From Archegozetes longisetosus (taxonomy: Eukaryota; Arthropoda; Arachnida; Sarcoptiformes; Trhypochthoniidae), in the NCBI GenBank assembly GCA_018873245.2, contig JAEMBT020000005.1, positions 7,240,001 to 7,304,000 on the forward strand: a stretch of 64,000 bases of DNA, read 5' to 3'. The position numbers were made by a program, and so were the translations under genes. How positions within the stretch are numbered: position 1 is the stretch's first letter; each line of letters begins with the position of its first letter. This document shows, one piece after another, positions 1 through 12,634 of the stretch. The notes under the pieces were generated by a model. The model saw only the letters and a list, made by a program, of their open reading frames with translations, had not been told where the DNA came from and searched no databases.

Positions 1-58
1 ATGGACGTGATTACTATTGAGGAAGAATAGAACTAATAGCTTGTTCCAATTATGATAG

Positions 59-276
59 ACTACAGTCGTAGCTGATGGTAATAAACTGATCCAGACACAA
101 CAGGGAGAAAAAGAAGTGAAAATTGTGCGAGAATTCAATGGTGATGAACTGAAAGTTGTAAGTATTTAGCCCTTTTGATCTGGTGTTGATTTTTCTCTTA
201 ACTTATAACCTCTGATTATTGCCAGACCGCATCTGTTGGTCCAGTTACTTCGGTTCGTATCTACAAACGTAATTAA
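59..276 (+). CDS. Fatty-acid-binding protein (FABP/CRABP family), last two exons
   Basis: Cytosolic lipid carrier of the 10-stranded beta-barrel FABP family. Two exons are visible: 59-157 (acceptor AG at 57-58, donor GTAAGT at 158) and 226-276 (acceptor AG at 224-225, stop TAA 274-276). They encode TTVVADGNKLIQ..., then REFNGDELKV, then a last exon TASVGPVTSVRIYKRN. The ending R-I-Y-K-R holds the Arg-x-Tyr pair that binds the fatty-acid carboxylate in this family. The intron before the TVV strand and the one before the last strand are at the places conserved across animal FABPs, and both are phase 0. The first two exons lie left of the window; bases 1-58 read as intron. A poly(A) signal follows at 525. 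Family call is firm; the exact paralogue (for example a Der p 13-like mite allergen) is not decided. Confidence 0.85.
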
Positions 277-524
277 GAAGTGCTCAATATTTGAATATCT
301 GCACAATACTGGCAACACTTGTCGTAATATTAAACTAAAAGCTCAGAATATACTCCGAAAAGTTTGCTACAATTTTAAAAATCAATTTCTGAAGATCTTC
401 CAAACTTCTGTTGGCTCTTTTGATATTCTATTGATTTTGAATCAACTCTACATTTAAATAACTTTATAGTTATTGTACCCGTTTGGATATGTTGTTTTGT
501 GCTTATATTCCTTTTTAAACTTTA

Positions 525-530
525 AATAAA
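525..530 (+). terminator. Poly(A) signal AATAAA of the FABP gene
   Basis: AATAAA lies about 250 bp after the FABP stop codon on the same strand and is followed by AT-rich sequence. It is the first canonical hexamer downstream. Confidence 0.5.
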
Positions 531-1206
531 AATTATTCGTAATTTAATACAAATGTCTCAAACCAAGGCTTCATATTTAAAACTTGAAGCTTTATCAAAA
601 TAAAAGAATTTTTACGAAAATTTTGATCTATGCATATACGTGACTCTAAACACGAATCGCAATGTGCGAACATCAGCACAGCGATTGGATCTCAAACATG
701 TAAATTGTGTTCTCACAGTTCATTTTAAGATTTAACTTAAAATGAACAGATTTCTCAACTTTTAATTAGAAAAATACTTAAGATGTCAAATAAGATGATG
801 ATTTAGTTTATTCGTGTTTCATTGGTTATTGGTTTATTGAGTTTCGTTTTTGTCTTATTTAAATTGAAGTAAAACTTGTTTTGATTGAGATTAATCAGCA
901 AATTGTTAATAACAGCAATCATAGCAAAACTGCAGACATATTACAATTACATAATCGAAGTTCATAATTTACAGTACTGAGCTTGTATGAAATTAAACTT
1001 CGTCCCTGAAAAGGTACTTCACTTTATCTGATATTGAAAGCAAATATCTAATCAGTGAATTATGAGTGGATTAGCTCCTTATCAGTCATTTCACATTTTC
1101 GGGTGGAATTGGACAAAGCTCAAGTCAAAAGGAAATTAGTTTTTAAAATGTCCGTTAAATTAATTTGATTTGTGAAATAAAACATTTATTAAATAATATA
1201 AATCAT
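531..1206. other. Intergenic, nothing recognised
   Basis: AT-rich sequence with no ORF, repeat end or RNA motif that I can support. Confidence 0.5.
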
Positions 1207-1227
1207 TTATAAAATCCAAGTTTCAGT

Positions 1228-1449
1228 ATGATAGCTGATAGTTACATTGTTACTACTTCTCTCATAATTGGCATCTTTTTGCTTGGAATTGCAGCTGATT
1301 TTTACGGCAACTCCAGTGAAGAAACAGCCATGAATTTGGTATATTTTGGACTTGCTTTCGTTGGAGTCAGTGCTCTCGCATTCTTCATTAGTTGTGGAAC
1401 CTCTAGACAAACATCGGTAGAAGAAAAGAGGCCGCTTATATTCGTCTAA
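1228..1449 (+). CDS. Small two-helix membrane protein or last exon of one (unrecognised)
   Basis: A 73-codon ORF starting MIADSYIVTTSLIIG. It has two hydrophobic segments, about residues 8-26 (IVTTSLIIGIFLLGIAA) and 38-56 (LVYFGLAFVGVSALAFFIS), joined by a short polar loop with an NSS glycosylation motif, and a polar tail ending EEKRPLIFV. This alternation looks coded rather than random. A possible splice acceptor (TTTCAG) sits just before the ATG at 1226, so it could be the last exon of a larger gene read in the same frame. The opposite strand also has an open frame over 1207-1479, but its product is not membrane-like and resembles nothing. I do not recognise the family. Confidence 0.4.
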   Translation: MIADSYIVTTSLIIGIFLLGIAADFYGNSSEETAMNLVYFGLAFVGVSALAFFISCGTSRQTSVEEKRPLIFV

Positions 1450-3547
1450 TATTATTAATTGAAATGACATAATTGGCAAAAATTCTCAAACGAATACCTT
1501 GAAAATTTTAGAATGTAATTTTAAGATAAACTTACAGACGATTATACTGCAAACTTTCTAGACGTATTATTAAAGACTGTGATGCTTTCACTTTTATTAG
1601 ATACTAAATCTACATTTAAATATTCACCATGCATTTCATGCTTTCATGCTTTCACAACACTTTGCCCGTATTTACGAACCTTTATATCCAATACTCATCT
1701 CAATAAATATATAAGACTTAGAAACTTACGAGACCTTTCAATTATAGATGACATCAAATTCTTAAGAACATTTCAATAACTTTGTTATGACTGAGAATCA
1801 ATCTATCACTTAGTTTATAAGTTCATACATTACTGTAGAACTGATGCGAATTATCTATAAAAGAATACTTGTGTTTCTTTTCTATTAACACACCACTATT
1901 TACTGCCCCATTATATAAGTTATTAATAAAAAATCAATTGTCGATAGAACTACGCCCAAATATATCCCTTTTAATAGCAAATATTTTATCAGTCCTTCAA
2001 ATAAGTCTATGAGTCGTACATTTTTCGTTTAAAAGTTAAGCCTTATTTCATATATCAACAACTTGATTGCTTTCAACTAATAATGATAAGTCAAACGAAT
2101 GAACGCGTTTAAAAGATTTACGATTTAGTTCAAATTTTGGCTTATTTTATCAAGTTATATAACAGTTGATCATAGTATTGTCATTTGAAAACTAGGTTCA
2201 ATTGTTTAGACTTGATGTATGGATAAGCTTTTCTCAGGAAGAGTGAATTTATTTTTGTGTCAGATCCATTTTTAAGGAGTTATGTGTAAGTTTGACTCAC
2301 TACATTTGAAGCTATGTTCAAATCTATCATATTATAGTTATGATTTCCTCTGTCTTTCTCTATCACATTAGATTTAATGTTCTTATTTCCTGCTTATGTC
2401 TATTTATTAATCCAGTCGAAACATATTTATATATATTGTAGACTTCAGTTCCACTTTGGACATGATCTTATTTAAATTTGATTTGAATCTTTGATTAAAT
2501 TGAATCTTTGATTAAATTTGATTTCAAAATAAGAAAGTTGAGCATGAAAATGAATTTAAATAAGTGAAAACGTTTAATTACATACAAGTACCTTCTCTGC
2601 TGTTTGTCTGAGATTTGGTGAAAACCTTACATGTACTAAGATGAGGATTCTCATTAAAAATGTGAAGATAATTTTTTCATAATCGAAAAAGTTAATACTT
2701 TTTTCCCTCTAAGACTAGTAAATGGGAATAGAGCATTTTGCGTCACTACACTCTCTCGAACTTTATATCTTTGCACTTTGCTCGCTAAGCTGAGAATATC
2801 GATACTCAACCTGACCTTGTCACGTGGCCTTTGACTCTTGATTCTTGACCCAGTAGGACAGCATCACTCACCTAACTCCAGTATATTGGTTGTAATTAGA
2901 TTCGAGTTGAACGTTACCTTATCGACCTCATCATCGACCTACCAAATGAACATCAGTGTGACCCAACCTAATCCTAAAAAGCACAACAGTTATGCAACTA
3001 CAGTTGAGTTAGGTTATGATAAAGTAGTTAGTGTCAGTTTCGATCACTTGAAACTTTAAAAAGGTCAATTGTTATTCACTGTTCAATCATAGTCAAATTG
3101 GGATGCTTCCCGTGTTCAATTTAATAGTGAATTTTAATAAACTCGTAAACGGTTTCTTTTCGGTGGGTAGGATTATGATATATAACATTCTATTCTATCA
3201 TATAAATCGATTAGCATATTGTGAGTTAAATTACTTTTATAAAAATATTAACCTTCAGACTTTGTATTACAAATGAGGATCTCATTCGTATAGCTAATAA
3301 TTAGCAATACCTCTTTGAGCTGCCGTAATCGATGTAAGTATAGGAAACACATTAACTGTATGCATTACGTTGTTATTACGATGACTTAATTGAGTTTTGC
3401 TTGTATTACTTCAAACAAACTTGTTCCTCAATTCCACAAACTTGTCAGTTGATCTTTAGGGAAAGTAATCAGTTGTAACTGTTGGTAAATTTGATTTCAC
3501 ATTTAATTTATTGCTTAATTTGTCATTCAATAATTTTTGTTCAGTTT
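1450..3547. other. Intergenic, no gene recognised
   Basis: AT-rich DNA with only short chance ORFs. A slightly less AT-rich patch at about 2740-2960 has no recognisable coding or repeat ends. Confidence 0.45.
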
Positions 3548-3591
3548 CCTTATATCAGGCCCCGTCAGACATTTTTTATTGAAAATTTCAT

Positions 3592-3804
3592 TTAACTACA
3601 CTTAGAAACGTTAGAAACTATTTTATCAATATTAGGACTGATTTCATTTGCAGTTATTATTTTCATGCAGTCGTTTAGGTTTTTATCAGTTGAAGAACTT
3701 CTTTGCTTTGATTTATTAAACTTTAAAGAAGAAAAAAGTTGTTCACATCTATACGTACTGCCAAACATTGAGATAACTTTCACTGCATTGCTTTTAATCT
3801 TCAT
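3592..3804 (-). pseudogene. hAT transposase, C-terminal dimerisation-domain remnant
   Basis: A 70-residue frame with KVISMFGSTYRCEQLFSSLK, then NKSKQRSSSTDKNLNDCMKI and, near the end, NIDKIV. This is the C-terminal hAT dimerisation signature (in family members roughly FGSTYLCEQLFS...NKSK.RS.LTDE.L). It matches the branch also seen in domesticated vertebrate genes such as GTF2IRD2 and EPM2AIP1. The zinc finger and the catalytic RNase-H-like core are absent, so it is not functional by itself. Coding runs toward the left end of the hAT element that contains it. Confidence 0.75.
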
Positions 3805-3875
3805 ATAATTGTCGGGAAAATATTTTTATTATTTTATATAACAATATTACTTCATATAATATTTCATTATATTAT

Positions 3876-3909
3876 ATAGTCTCACTATTTCATGAAATAG
3901 TGAGACTAT
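3876..3909. repeat. Perfect 34-bp palindrome inside the hAT element
   Basis: ATAGTCTCACTATTTCA followed directly by its exact reverse complement. It lies in the subterminal region of the element and could form a hairpin in single-stranded DNA or RNA. Confidence 0.85.
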
Positions 3910-4045
3910 TTATTGAAAAATAACAGTTCTTATATAGCAGTATTGAAATAGCATTTGACAAACTTAAATACAGTTAAATAGCATATAATACTAAAGCATT
4001 TTCTAAAAAGTTTTAAGAGCTCATTCTTTTAGTTTCTCGAAAGTC

Positions 4046-4071
4046 TTCGCGAGCCAGATCTGGCTCGCGAA
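4046..4071. repeat. 26-bp GC-rich palindrome near the hAT end
   Basis: Perfect palindrome centred on AGATCT with arms TTCGCGAGCC / GGCTCGCGAA, 20 bp from the right end of the hAT element. Subterminal palindromes of this sort are typical hAT transposase-binding regions. Confidence 0.8.
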
Positions 4072-4098
4072 CCGTGGTTGGCGGGGCCTGCCTTATAT

Positions 4099-7000
4099 GA
4101 TCCCAACTTTTTTCAATTTCTATAGAGATATTGAAACTTAACTACTCTGCATATGAAGCTCTGCTAAATTTTTAATTCTGTTCAATACATTTCAAACTAT
4201 TCTCAAGTTATTTTTCCTACAGGATAAGTGAGTCAACTCGAGTCAAAATAAAAATAATATCGTGTATTAGAAATGGTATTGAAAAATTTCTAAAATTTGC
4301 TTCTTACAACACTAGTCAGAAGTAATGATTTCTGTGCAGTTAAAATAGCTTTCGTGGGATTTCAAACTTCGGCCCTTATCAGAGCTACTGTTCTAATTAT
4401 TATGACGATTAAATATATCGATGCAATTGACGTCAATTGAATATCAGCCCAATAATTATAGGTAAGTTTTTGGTTAACTCCAATAATAGACAATCAACTT
4501 TTCTTTAACTTTAAGTGTTTTTGAATTAATTTTCTTTAGTTTCAACTCTCATTTAAGGTATGAAAGTATATTTTTCTCAGAAAAAGTAAGACTAACCGTG
4601 CTGGTTATGATCACAGTCCTATCAATATTCAAAGAAATTATTGGATTAGTCAGTGTTTTAAAAGGTCAGAGGGCTGTTCTACTAGGCCAAAGTCAAAGGT
4701 CACGTGATACGATCACAATGAATATCAATGTTTTCAACTCGGCGAGCAGAATGCAAAGATATATAGTTCGAGAAATTGAAATCATGTCAAATGTCTTATT
4801 TTCATTTACGAGTCTTACAGAGCAAAAAGCATTCATTTTTAGATTATGGAAAAATTACCATAACGTTATTAATTAAAGTCTTCAACTTTGAATGCACAGA
4901 TTTTCACCAAAATCTCAGACGAACAGCCGAGAAGGTGCTTGTAAAATTTTAAAATAACTCAAAATTGAAAGAAAGACAATACAGAAGTATGCAATTTGTA
5001 AGGAGATAACTATTTAATGATTTATCGTTTATAAGTTCAAAATAATGCAAAAGAATCAGTAAAACGAAAAACAATATTTGAAGTCTTTCTAACATTTGTT
5101 TCTGTAAACCTGAAAGTAATTTTTTGCTTAAATTTGACACCAAATATTGAAAAAAATAAAAGGTCGAATGATTTATTAAAAGTCTGTGGAAGACTTGTGA
5201 GGAAACAAATTATTAGTAAAAGGTTTTTAGATGAATTAATTTTACAAAGAATGAAACCTTTCATATAGCGTAGTGCAGACTGAGTGTTAATAACTAGTAT
5301 GTATTAATCAAGAGACTGTTCAGCAATTCTTGATGACGTTTCATTATCTGTTCCAATCTTTGCCATGAAATGCATACTGAAAAAATATCAAGTTTACTCA
5401 GAGCCTTTGCTAATAAAACGTCAATAGTTTTGTGTCGTGGACTGATCAAATTTTGGACCTTCGTTAATTAAACTGCAAGTGCTTTTGCCTGCAATCCTGG
5501 GAGATGTGCTCTCACATAGAGATAGTATTCTGAAGCCTCCAAATTATGTGACTTCGTCAATGATTTCAGGCAATCATTTGCCATATCTTTGACCTCAATA
5601 TGAAGACGTATTGATTAAGTGTAAATCAAATGAATCTATTTAATTAACTAGTTACTTATCTTACAATTATTTTCCTTAAAACTGCTCATTGGTTGCATTC
5701 TTCGAGAGTTCTAATGATCATTTATTTGTTTGCCATGAAACGGCACTAACTTTAGAGTCTGGGTTTCAGTCAATTTATTTCATTGAATAGAAGACTTTAG
5801 TCACACTTTTAAGTCAATTAAATACGAGATGAAAGTTAAACACTTTAACCGATTGCATTTAAGCTCAGGCCTTTTTCGTTTTCTCAAGAACCTATTGCGA
5901 GAGCAACCCGATTTCTCGAATCATAATCTAAAGTCTTCTAAACATTGAAAATGAGATAAAAATTGAAGTAATGAGCTCTAAGACTTGCTGCGCCTACAGT
6001 CTGTGGCCGATTCTGGGAACCTATTGGTGCTAAAAAATCTTGTAACCTAAATCAGACTATTGGACAAAATCTTTAGACAAAACTTTGAGAGTTATTTTAG
6101 AGGTTGAATAGCAACCGGAGTGAAGCAAATTCTACTATCACCGAAAGGTCTGAGCATCGACAATTATTCTTATCCTTATGATAATGAATATTGACTGCCC
6201 ACTCGCTGATCACGTGGAATAACTCCGTTTGAAGTAGTGATGTAAGTAGTAATAAGTGGTCATGTACTATGTGATACAAGCAAAGCAGAAATAACGATAA
6301 ATTAGGAAAGGTCACATAGATCCAAGAAAAGTAACAAAGATTTTCATTGTTCTGATACCAATATTCAATTTATTTCAAAATACAATAGCATTTCAGATAT
6401 TTAAGGTGTCTATTTTTCAACTTTATAGTCATCAAGCTAGCACTGAAACAAATATCTGAAAGACTCCAGTTCCGAATATATTTTCCAAATCTCTTTGTTT
6501 GACATGGATTTCATCAATTTGCTTGTATTTATTTAAGAAATTTTCGAATACTTTTAAATTCATTCCTTAATTATATTTTGGGTTACATTTAGTTTTCACC
6601 AATTCATTTAAAGTGTATGTATTGTTTGGTATAAATTGCTTCGAATTGGTTTTAATTATGAATTTTCGAATTTGTTGTGATTACCATTTATAGTATTAGC
6701 ACTGAATTGTTAAAATTTTAACTTGTTTTTATTCACTTTTTTCAATAGTTAATTAAGAAATATTCTGAATTAAACAATAAAATCTTTTATATGTAACAGT
6801 GTATTATTGAATGGAAGATGATAAAAAGACACTTATTGTCTATATTTTAATAATTTATTAACACACATTTGTTTAAAAAGCTTGTTCAGTTTAGAAAACT
6901 ATAAATCAATAAAAGCTATTTGATTACAAGTAAGATCATTAACTTTAATAATTATTTTTGTGATAAATTGATTTGAGTATAAATCATATCTTTGAATTAT

Positions 7001-8459
7001 AACTGTAATAAAATATTGAAAAAATAATCAATTAATGAAACAATAGCTCCTAAATGTAACTATAAATTATGTATTTATAGAACTGAATGCAATCAATGCT
7101 TAAAAAAATATAAATTATCAAAAAAGATAAAGAATTTTAAGCGTGTTTGGTCTCAATGTTGCAAAAGATTTGAAACAACACTTTATATGTCGGGTCACTA
7201 GATTTCGGTTAAAATTGTCACAAATTATCTCAAAACGAATTCATTCTTCGAACTTTCTAAAATTCCAAAAAGGCTAGAATTAGATCAAAATCGGGCCTAA
7301 AAGATTAAAAATATGTTTAACATAGACTGTTCAACTTTTTACATGAAAGTTAATTTAAAATTCTCACAATTAGTTGCAAATGCGGAAAATGTTAGTGTTA
7401 CTTTCTTTTAAATTTACTTTGCATCTTACTAGGAAACTCAAATTTATACAAAATGCGTTAATTTTTTTGATTGCATGCTATGTCAACCATTTCAATAACT
7501 AATTTAACCGAATCAATCAGTTTTATCGGTCAAAGTCAGTAAAATCAGTAGCCTATCTTGTCACATAATGAGTGCCTTTTAAAAAATGGACATTTTTCCT
7601 GTGATTTTCAAACTTATGAAACGGTTATTTATATCTAAACCCTATCTCCACTTCAATTTGAACTGTTAAATGATTATTAACAAAAACATCTACAGTTTTA
7701 TATCTAATTCATTACTTATTATTTGAAGGAAAGCTTTTTGTGAGTCTTTGCTCACCTCTATTAATAACTTGAATTAATTTGTTTGAGTAATCTTTTAAAT
7801 GAATAAAAGTTTAGACGTTAGATTCGTCAAAATGTTTTCCTTTGTTGATAGAAAGGAAAAATTCTGAATTGAAAAGAGTCCTTCAGAAGCTACTTAATTC
7901 ATGATTTCGGGACTACAGACAAGATATAAAACTTTGGTAAACAAAAAATAACAATTTGAACCGAATTTTTGAAAAAATGCATTAATCCATGTTAAAAATA
8001 CTTTCTATATTGGGTTCAATACAGAAAGCAATTTGAATGCATAGTAAGAGGCTCGTTTGAATGATTATTATTGAAGAACCTATGTTTGAGTGTATATCAA
8101 ATAGCAATAAACTATGACTTGTGTCTCCTAAGCTGTGATATTTTGTTCGCAAACTAAACATAAACTGATTTCTCTAAAGCATTTTTCTCAATAAATGCTT
8201 TTTATAACAATGTGGTCTAAGTCAACTTACTATTAACATAAAAATAATAAATGTAATTTTAGTGCTATATAACCTTGTTCGCAAATAATATTCATTTAGT
8301 TGATCAAAATTCTATTCATTTCATCTAAACTTACATTTATCCCAACTTTATTTATTTATTATAATATTTGAATATTCTATGAACTTCCTCAGGAGTGAAA
8401 TATACTTCAAAGAACTATTAACTCTCGATTGCTTATATTATTTGTCACTAGTGATGAAC
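4099..8459. other. Gene-poor AT-rich region
   Basis: Short ORFs at 4598-4876, 4949-5264 and 6097-6315 show no family resemblance or coding pattern and I do not accept them. No transposon ends or RNA genes seen. Confidence 0.4.
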
Positions 8460-8690
8460 ATAAGCTATCTTCGAGCTAAAGCTAGCTGCGAGTTGTGCTA
8501 AGCTTCAATTGCTGCGCTTCAATTTCAATTTGATTTATGTAAGTTTCTAAGCTTGATCTTGAAGTTCGGCTAAGATAGGTAGCAGCGCAGCTGGGTAGCA
8601 GCCCTTTGCGAGCCGAGTGTAGCTCAACCCAAGTGCATCTCGAGGTCTTATGTTTGAAGCTCAAGTTTTTGAGCTTATACTCATCTTTAT
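8460..8690. repeat. Degenerate AGCT-rich patch (GAGCTT-like repeats)
   Basis: Dense, irregular copies of AGCT, GAGCTT and AAGCTC, markedly less AT-rich than its flanks. It resembles the GAGCCT-type patches at 37640-37750 and 48950-49080. The 120-codon minus-strand ORF across it looks like a by-product of the repeat. Confidence 0.4.
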
Positions 8691-9201
8691 TAAAATCTGA
8701 ATGAGAGACTAGAAGCATAAGTAATAATACATGGGCGGTATTCAAATCTCCAAATTTAGAATAAAATGTTTTATTGTTAAATACTTGATTAGAATATGAT
8801 TTCGAAATCAAAAAGCAAACGCGTTTAGGGATTTCAGTGTGCATAAATTTAGTTTTGCTTGCTTACTTAAACAACTTACAGTGAATTTGTCAGTTAAAAA
8901 CATCTTGATATCTGCTCAACAAATTTTCATCAGGAAACTCAAAGGAAACTCGAATGAAAACAAAACTTAATTATGAAAAGAGGGTATTAAAGCGGTAGCG
9001 GACATACATTTTTGTAGCTATAGTTGTATTTGTTGTAAAGCAAATCGATCGGAAGAGTAGTCCCACACTCTATAAAAAGTGAATTTAATAATGTATTCAG
9101 AAATAGTACTATTGATTTTTAAATTACTCTCAACTTCTTTTGTGGGAAGATATAAAATGATCTTTTACACTAAGTATAGACTCAACAATTACCACATGCA
9201 G

Positions 9202-9390
9202 TAATGCCTCGATATAGTAAATTGCAGGAAACCGGTAGTTTATATTCACTATAACGAAGTTTCACCATAAAGTGGTCAACATGAATCTAATCGGGTATGT
9301 AGAAACAGAACTACGTTCATTATATCGAGGATTCACTATAAACAGGTTCACTACGCCCAGTTCACTGTAATACCTGTTCATAAATTTTCA
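9202..9390. mobile_element. Pogo/Tigger-like MITE fragment
   Basis: Contains CCTCGATATAGTAAA on the left and the inverted equivalent ATTATATCGAGG at 9320-9331, ending near ACTGTAATACC. The 'CAGTAaaACCTCGATATA' end is typical of pogo/Tigger-type elements (established knowledge). Boundaries are approximate and no clear TA duplication was found. Confidence 0.45.
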
Positions 9391-11177
9391 TTATAGTTAA
9401 AGCAATCTGACTCCGAGCGTAAAATTTATAAAAACGTTTTATAAAATTTTAAAAATGTTTAAGAAAATTTTCGTAAGAATGAACTTGACTTCTATTTTCT
9501 TTTGTTCCTAATGTTGTGATGCATTAGAATAAGTTGTTGTGCTATCATCCCATTTTATTTTTAGCTCATCCTTTCATTATAATAAAAGGCTAACATCAAA
9601 AGTTTTTTATTTCTTTTTATCAATTCAAAGTAAACATAGATCGCTTATGTGCGGGTTTGAATAGCTTTCAATTTGATTGCATCGGTTCCAATCACAGCTG
9701 TATAATGTGTAAAATCTTATAAATGCCGCTATTTTTATATAGTCTTCACTGAAGCCCTACAAGCAAATGCTTATTTCATGTATATTTTCTGCGATTCATT
9801 TAGAAATTTTAAGGTTAATAGTGTCATGCTGAATGGTAACTCGACATTCAATTTCCGGTTCCCTTATGTCATACAATAATATTCCTAAAGAATTTCGATC
9901 AAAGTTTAAAAATCAATAAATTTCAAAAGCAATCCATTAAATGTCATTTTTTATTGAAGGATCTTTCAATTAAGCTTACATCTATTCGTCTTCTTGTTTA
10001 TATAAAAACAGAGCTTTCGTAAACAAACTCAATAACATGCTAAGAATAACAAATAAATTTTGTTCAAGAAACACGATTCGAAAAGGAACTCAAAAATTGT
10101 TTTCGCTTTGGTCGCACTCTAATATAGAAAGAAAGACAATAGAATTAAGAGACATTGAGGTCTAGAGCAGTTTGTGATATTGACCTAAATACACAATCTA
10201 CTCATCTCAACACAATCCACAATTACTTAATGTTCTTTAGAGATGGGCCATAAAAATGATTACTTCAATCTAGTAAATAATGAATCTTGTTAAATGGTGC
10301 TCTAACTAGTTAAGGTACCAAAACATTAAATACTTTAATATTGATGATTAAATTTTGGCAATTTCATACAAGCAAGTTCTGAGAGTTTAATTTTGAAAGT
10401 TTATGTATTCCTGACAATGTTCATAAAATCAGCTTATACAGAATGCAGTGCGTATAAAAGTACGAATTACGGAATATTAACCAAGAACATTAACCAAGTA
10501 CACTTCCTACAATCATAGAAAACACGAACATGTTACGATTAGTGTGAATCAATATTCTCTAGTCTTACAGAAAAGGTAACTAGGGTAATCAAATGAATGA
10601 GTAATCTAGAAAATAGATTTTTAGCAACATTCCAAATATTTATGGTTAACCTAATGTTTACTCATCTGTATTACATTTAGACTCAACGAATAGTTTGAAG
10701 TTACCAATTGAATGTTTATTTCAATTTATTTGAATCATAATTCATTATATTTACAGTTGAGGAACTGATGTGTTTCACGCATAAGTATATCAATATAGAG
10801 CATAATTTTTCGGTAAATAAGTTATTTTTGAATATATTAATAACTATTAAAAATATGTTTACATTATGAAAAGGCCGATATTGCGATGCATATAAAAGTC
10901 TAATAAGTTTAACTAACATGTAAGCAATTAAATAATCACAAATAATTACTTTAAGATAGTTTTAAGGCGTATAAACTTTTCGGCAATAAAAATAATCGAA
11001 TGCTTTTAAATACATTACTCGTTGTTGAAAAACTAAAGGCTAACACTACTATACTTTGCAATTGTGACTACAATATCGACTTAAGCCTCTGTTTTACAGA
11101 ACTATGTTCTGGCATATAGTTTGATGAAAAATACTTTCTATACGTATAATAGAAATATAATGAAAATAAGTTAATAT
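9391..11177. other. Intergenic, nothing recognised
   Basis: AT-rich; the short ORF at 10716-10919 has no support. Confidence 0.45.
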
Positions 11178-11543
11178 TTAAGCCAAAATATTGTTGAAAT
11201 CGAAATGGTAGGTATGATCTGGTGATTGCTGTGGATTATAAGACGGCACTTCATAATCACTAGTTAACCAATTATTGACCAATTGATTATGATTGGGTCC
11301 GATGTGTATCGTATCACAATTTTGGCATGAGCTGCATGTCGACGATGGAGCGAAGGTTTCCAAACATTTGGGAGTTATTTCGTGTATATGAAACAGTTCA
11401 CAAGTGGCGACTCGACAATAATTTGATGGTGACCTAGAAATAACTTTATATTTGCCATTATCCATATCATCGTCGTTTCGTTTTCTCAAGCCTAACACAC
11501 CGAGGATCCAATTGCATCGACACATACCCAAAATAAAATCCAT
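11178..11543 (-). CDS. Unrecognised 121-codon ORF, possible exon
   Basis: The frame is MDFILGMCRCNWILGVLGLR... and ends HFDFNNILA. It is less AT-rich than its flanks. It is rich in Cys, with CRCNW near the start and STCSSCQNCD around residues 67-76, and has an acidic-basic patch RKRNDDDMDNGKYK. No signal peptide beyond a weak hydrophobic start, and no family that I recognise. It might be a terminal exon, such as the cytoplasmic tail of a receptor, or a chance ORF in an old insertion. No neighbouring exon could be placed with confidence. Confidence 0.3.
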   Translation of the reverse strand: MDFILGMCRCNWILGVLGLRKRNDDDMDNGKYKVISRSPSNYCRVATCELFHIHEITPKCLETFAPSSTCSSCQNCDTIHIGPNHNQLVNNWLTSDYEVPSYNPQQSPDHTYHFDFNNILA

Positions 11544-12214
11544 CAGAATTTATTTCAACACTTTTTTATAGTCTCTGATAAGTTGCCTTTCTTTATGGCC
11601 TATGATTCATAAGTAATAGATTCACTAGACGAGTGTTCGGATCTTCTCACAGAAGAACACTTTGTGCGGTTCTGGTTTTGACTTTATTTGGAAAATGATT
11701 TCTGAAGCCTTGACATTTGCCGTGAAATGATGAAACGCCCAAATTTAATATATATATGTATATAATAAGAGGATTTAGCGATGATATACATGTGGCGTTA
11801 GACTCATGTTTACGATAGTAAAGTTAATGCCATGAGGATCGAAAGTCCATTAGATTTTAGGTAAACTCAGTGCCACGAATTAGGGTCTAATTGCGTGATT
11901 ATCATAGATTTATTCAACTTTGCCATAAATTATCTTTCCCACTATCTATAACTTTACGGAATATTAATAAAAGCAATGCTTGAAAAGTTCGCCAAAATGT
12001 CAACACATATATCACATTAAGTTAATAAATTTTCAGAATTACTAATTAATAATTTTGAAAGGAATTTATTGCATGAGCGAAAAATAATTTAATTTAGCAC
12101 TAATTAAAAGATCAATAAGATAAAATAAAATAAGATGTTCTCTAGCCTGAAGTAAAATTATAATTACTTAGAAACTTACTTTTGAGTTGATATGCCTTTA
12201 AGTTATATGGGAAA
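11544..12214. other. Intergenic, nothing recognised
   Basis: AT-rich, no ORF or repeat ends. Confidence 0.4.
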
Positions 12215-12634
12215 TGGTGAATTTAATTCACACGTTCACAACAACTTTTATTAAGGATTATTACAATAATCTCGCACTATTTACAGAACATTATTCGAGA
12301 TAGCGAGCTAAGTGAGATTGGAATTAGGTAGCAGTTTCTAAACTGATTCAATTCCTACAGAAGACCATAAACGTTATGCGTCAGAGTCACCCACACATTA
12401 AGCACATATACCATACAATATAGTCTGATATCTTGACGTAAGTCGGCTCGAGAGATATCTCATTCTCTCAATACATTCTGTAAGGCATAGAGAATTTGTC
12501 TGCAGTGCATTTGCTTCTAGATGGAGAAGAAAATGACAATTGAATGCTTTTATAACATGTTGCGCTGTTTTCTCTTCACAGCTGTGCAAATCTCGATCGA
12601 TATGTATTGATCGCTTCCAAGCTTAGTATCTGAC
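12215..12634 (-). mobile_element. Possible solo LTR fossil
   Basis: A block less AT-rich than its surroundings that, read on the minus strand, starts TGTCAGATAC and ends near TTCACCA, with an AATAAA about 40 bp before its end. That is the layout of an LTR (TG...CA, poly(A) signal near the 3' side). No internal retroelement sequence adjoins it and no target duplication was found, so family and status are uncertain. If real it is an isolated old LTR. Confidence 0.28.

Larger units (their letters stand above)
3548..4098 (-). mobile_element. Internally deleted hAT transposon with 8-bp target duplication
   Basis: The element spans 3556-4090 (535 bp). Its ends are inverted copies, CAGGCCCCGTCAGAC on the left and, read inward from the right, CAGGCCCCGCCAACC. 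It is flanked by a perfect 8-bp duplication, CCTTATAT at 3548-3555 and 4091-4098, the hAT target-site size. On the minus strand it keeps only the very end of a transposase (3592-3804). Inside are two strong palindromes (3876-3909 and 4046-4071). The undamaged duplication argues for a fairly recent insertion. It must have been moved in trans, since the catalytic part is missing. Confidence 0.85.

Noticed and set aside
1207-1479. Minus-strand 90-codon ORF opposite the two-helix ORF
   Set aside because: Its product shows no domain or membrane pattern, while the plus strand has two clean hydrophobic segments.
4598-4876. 92-codon plus-strand ORF
   Set aside because: No hydrophobic, domain or composition signal, no splice partner.
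8482-8844. 120-codon minus-strand ORF
   Set aside because: It coincides with AGCT-type repetitive sequence and resembles no protein family.
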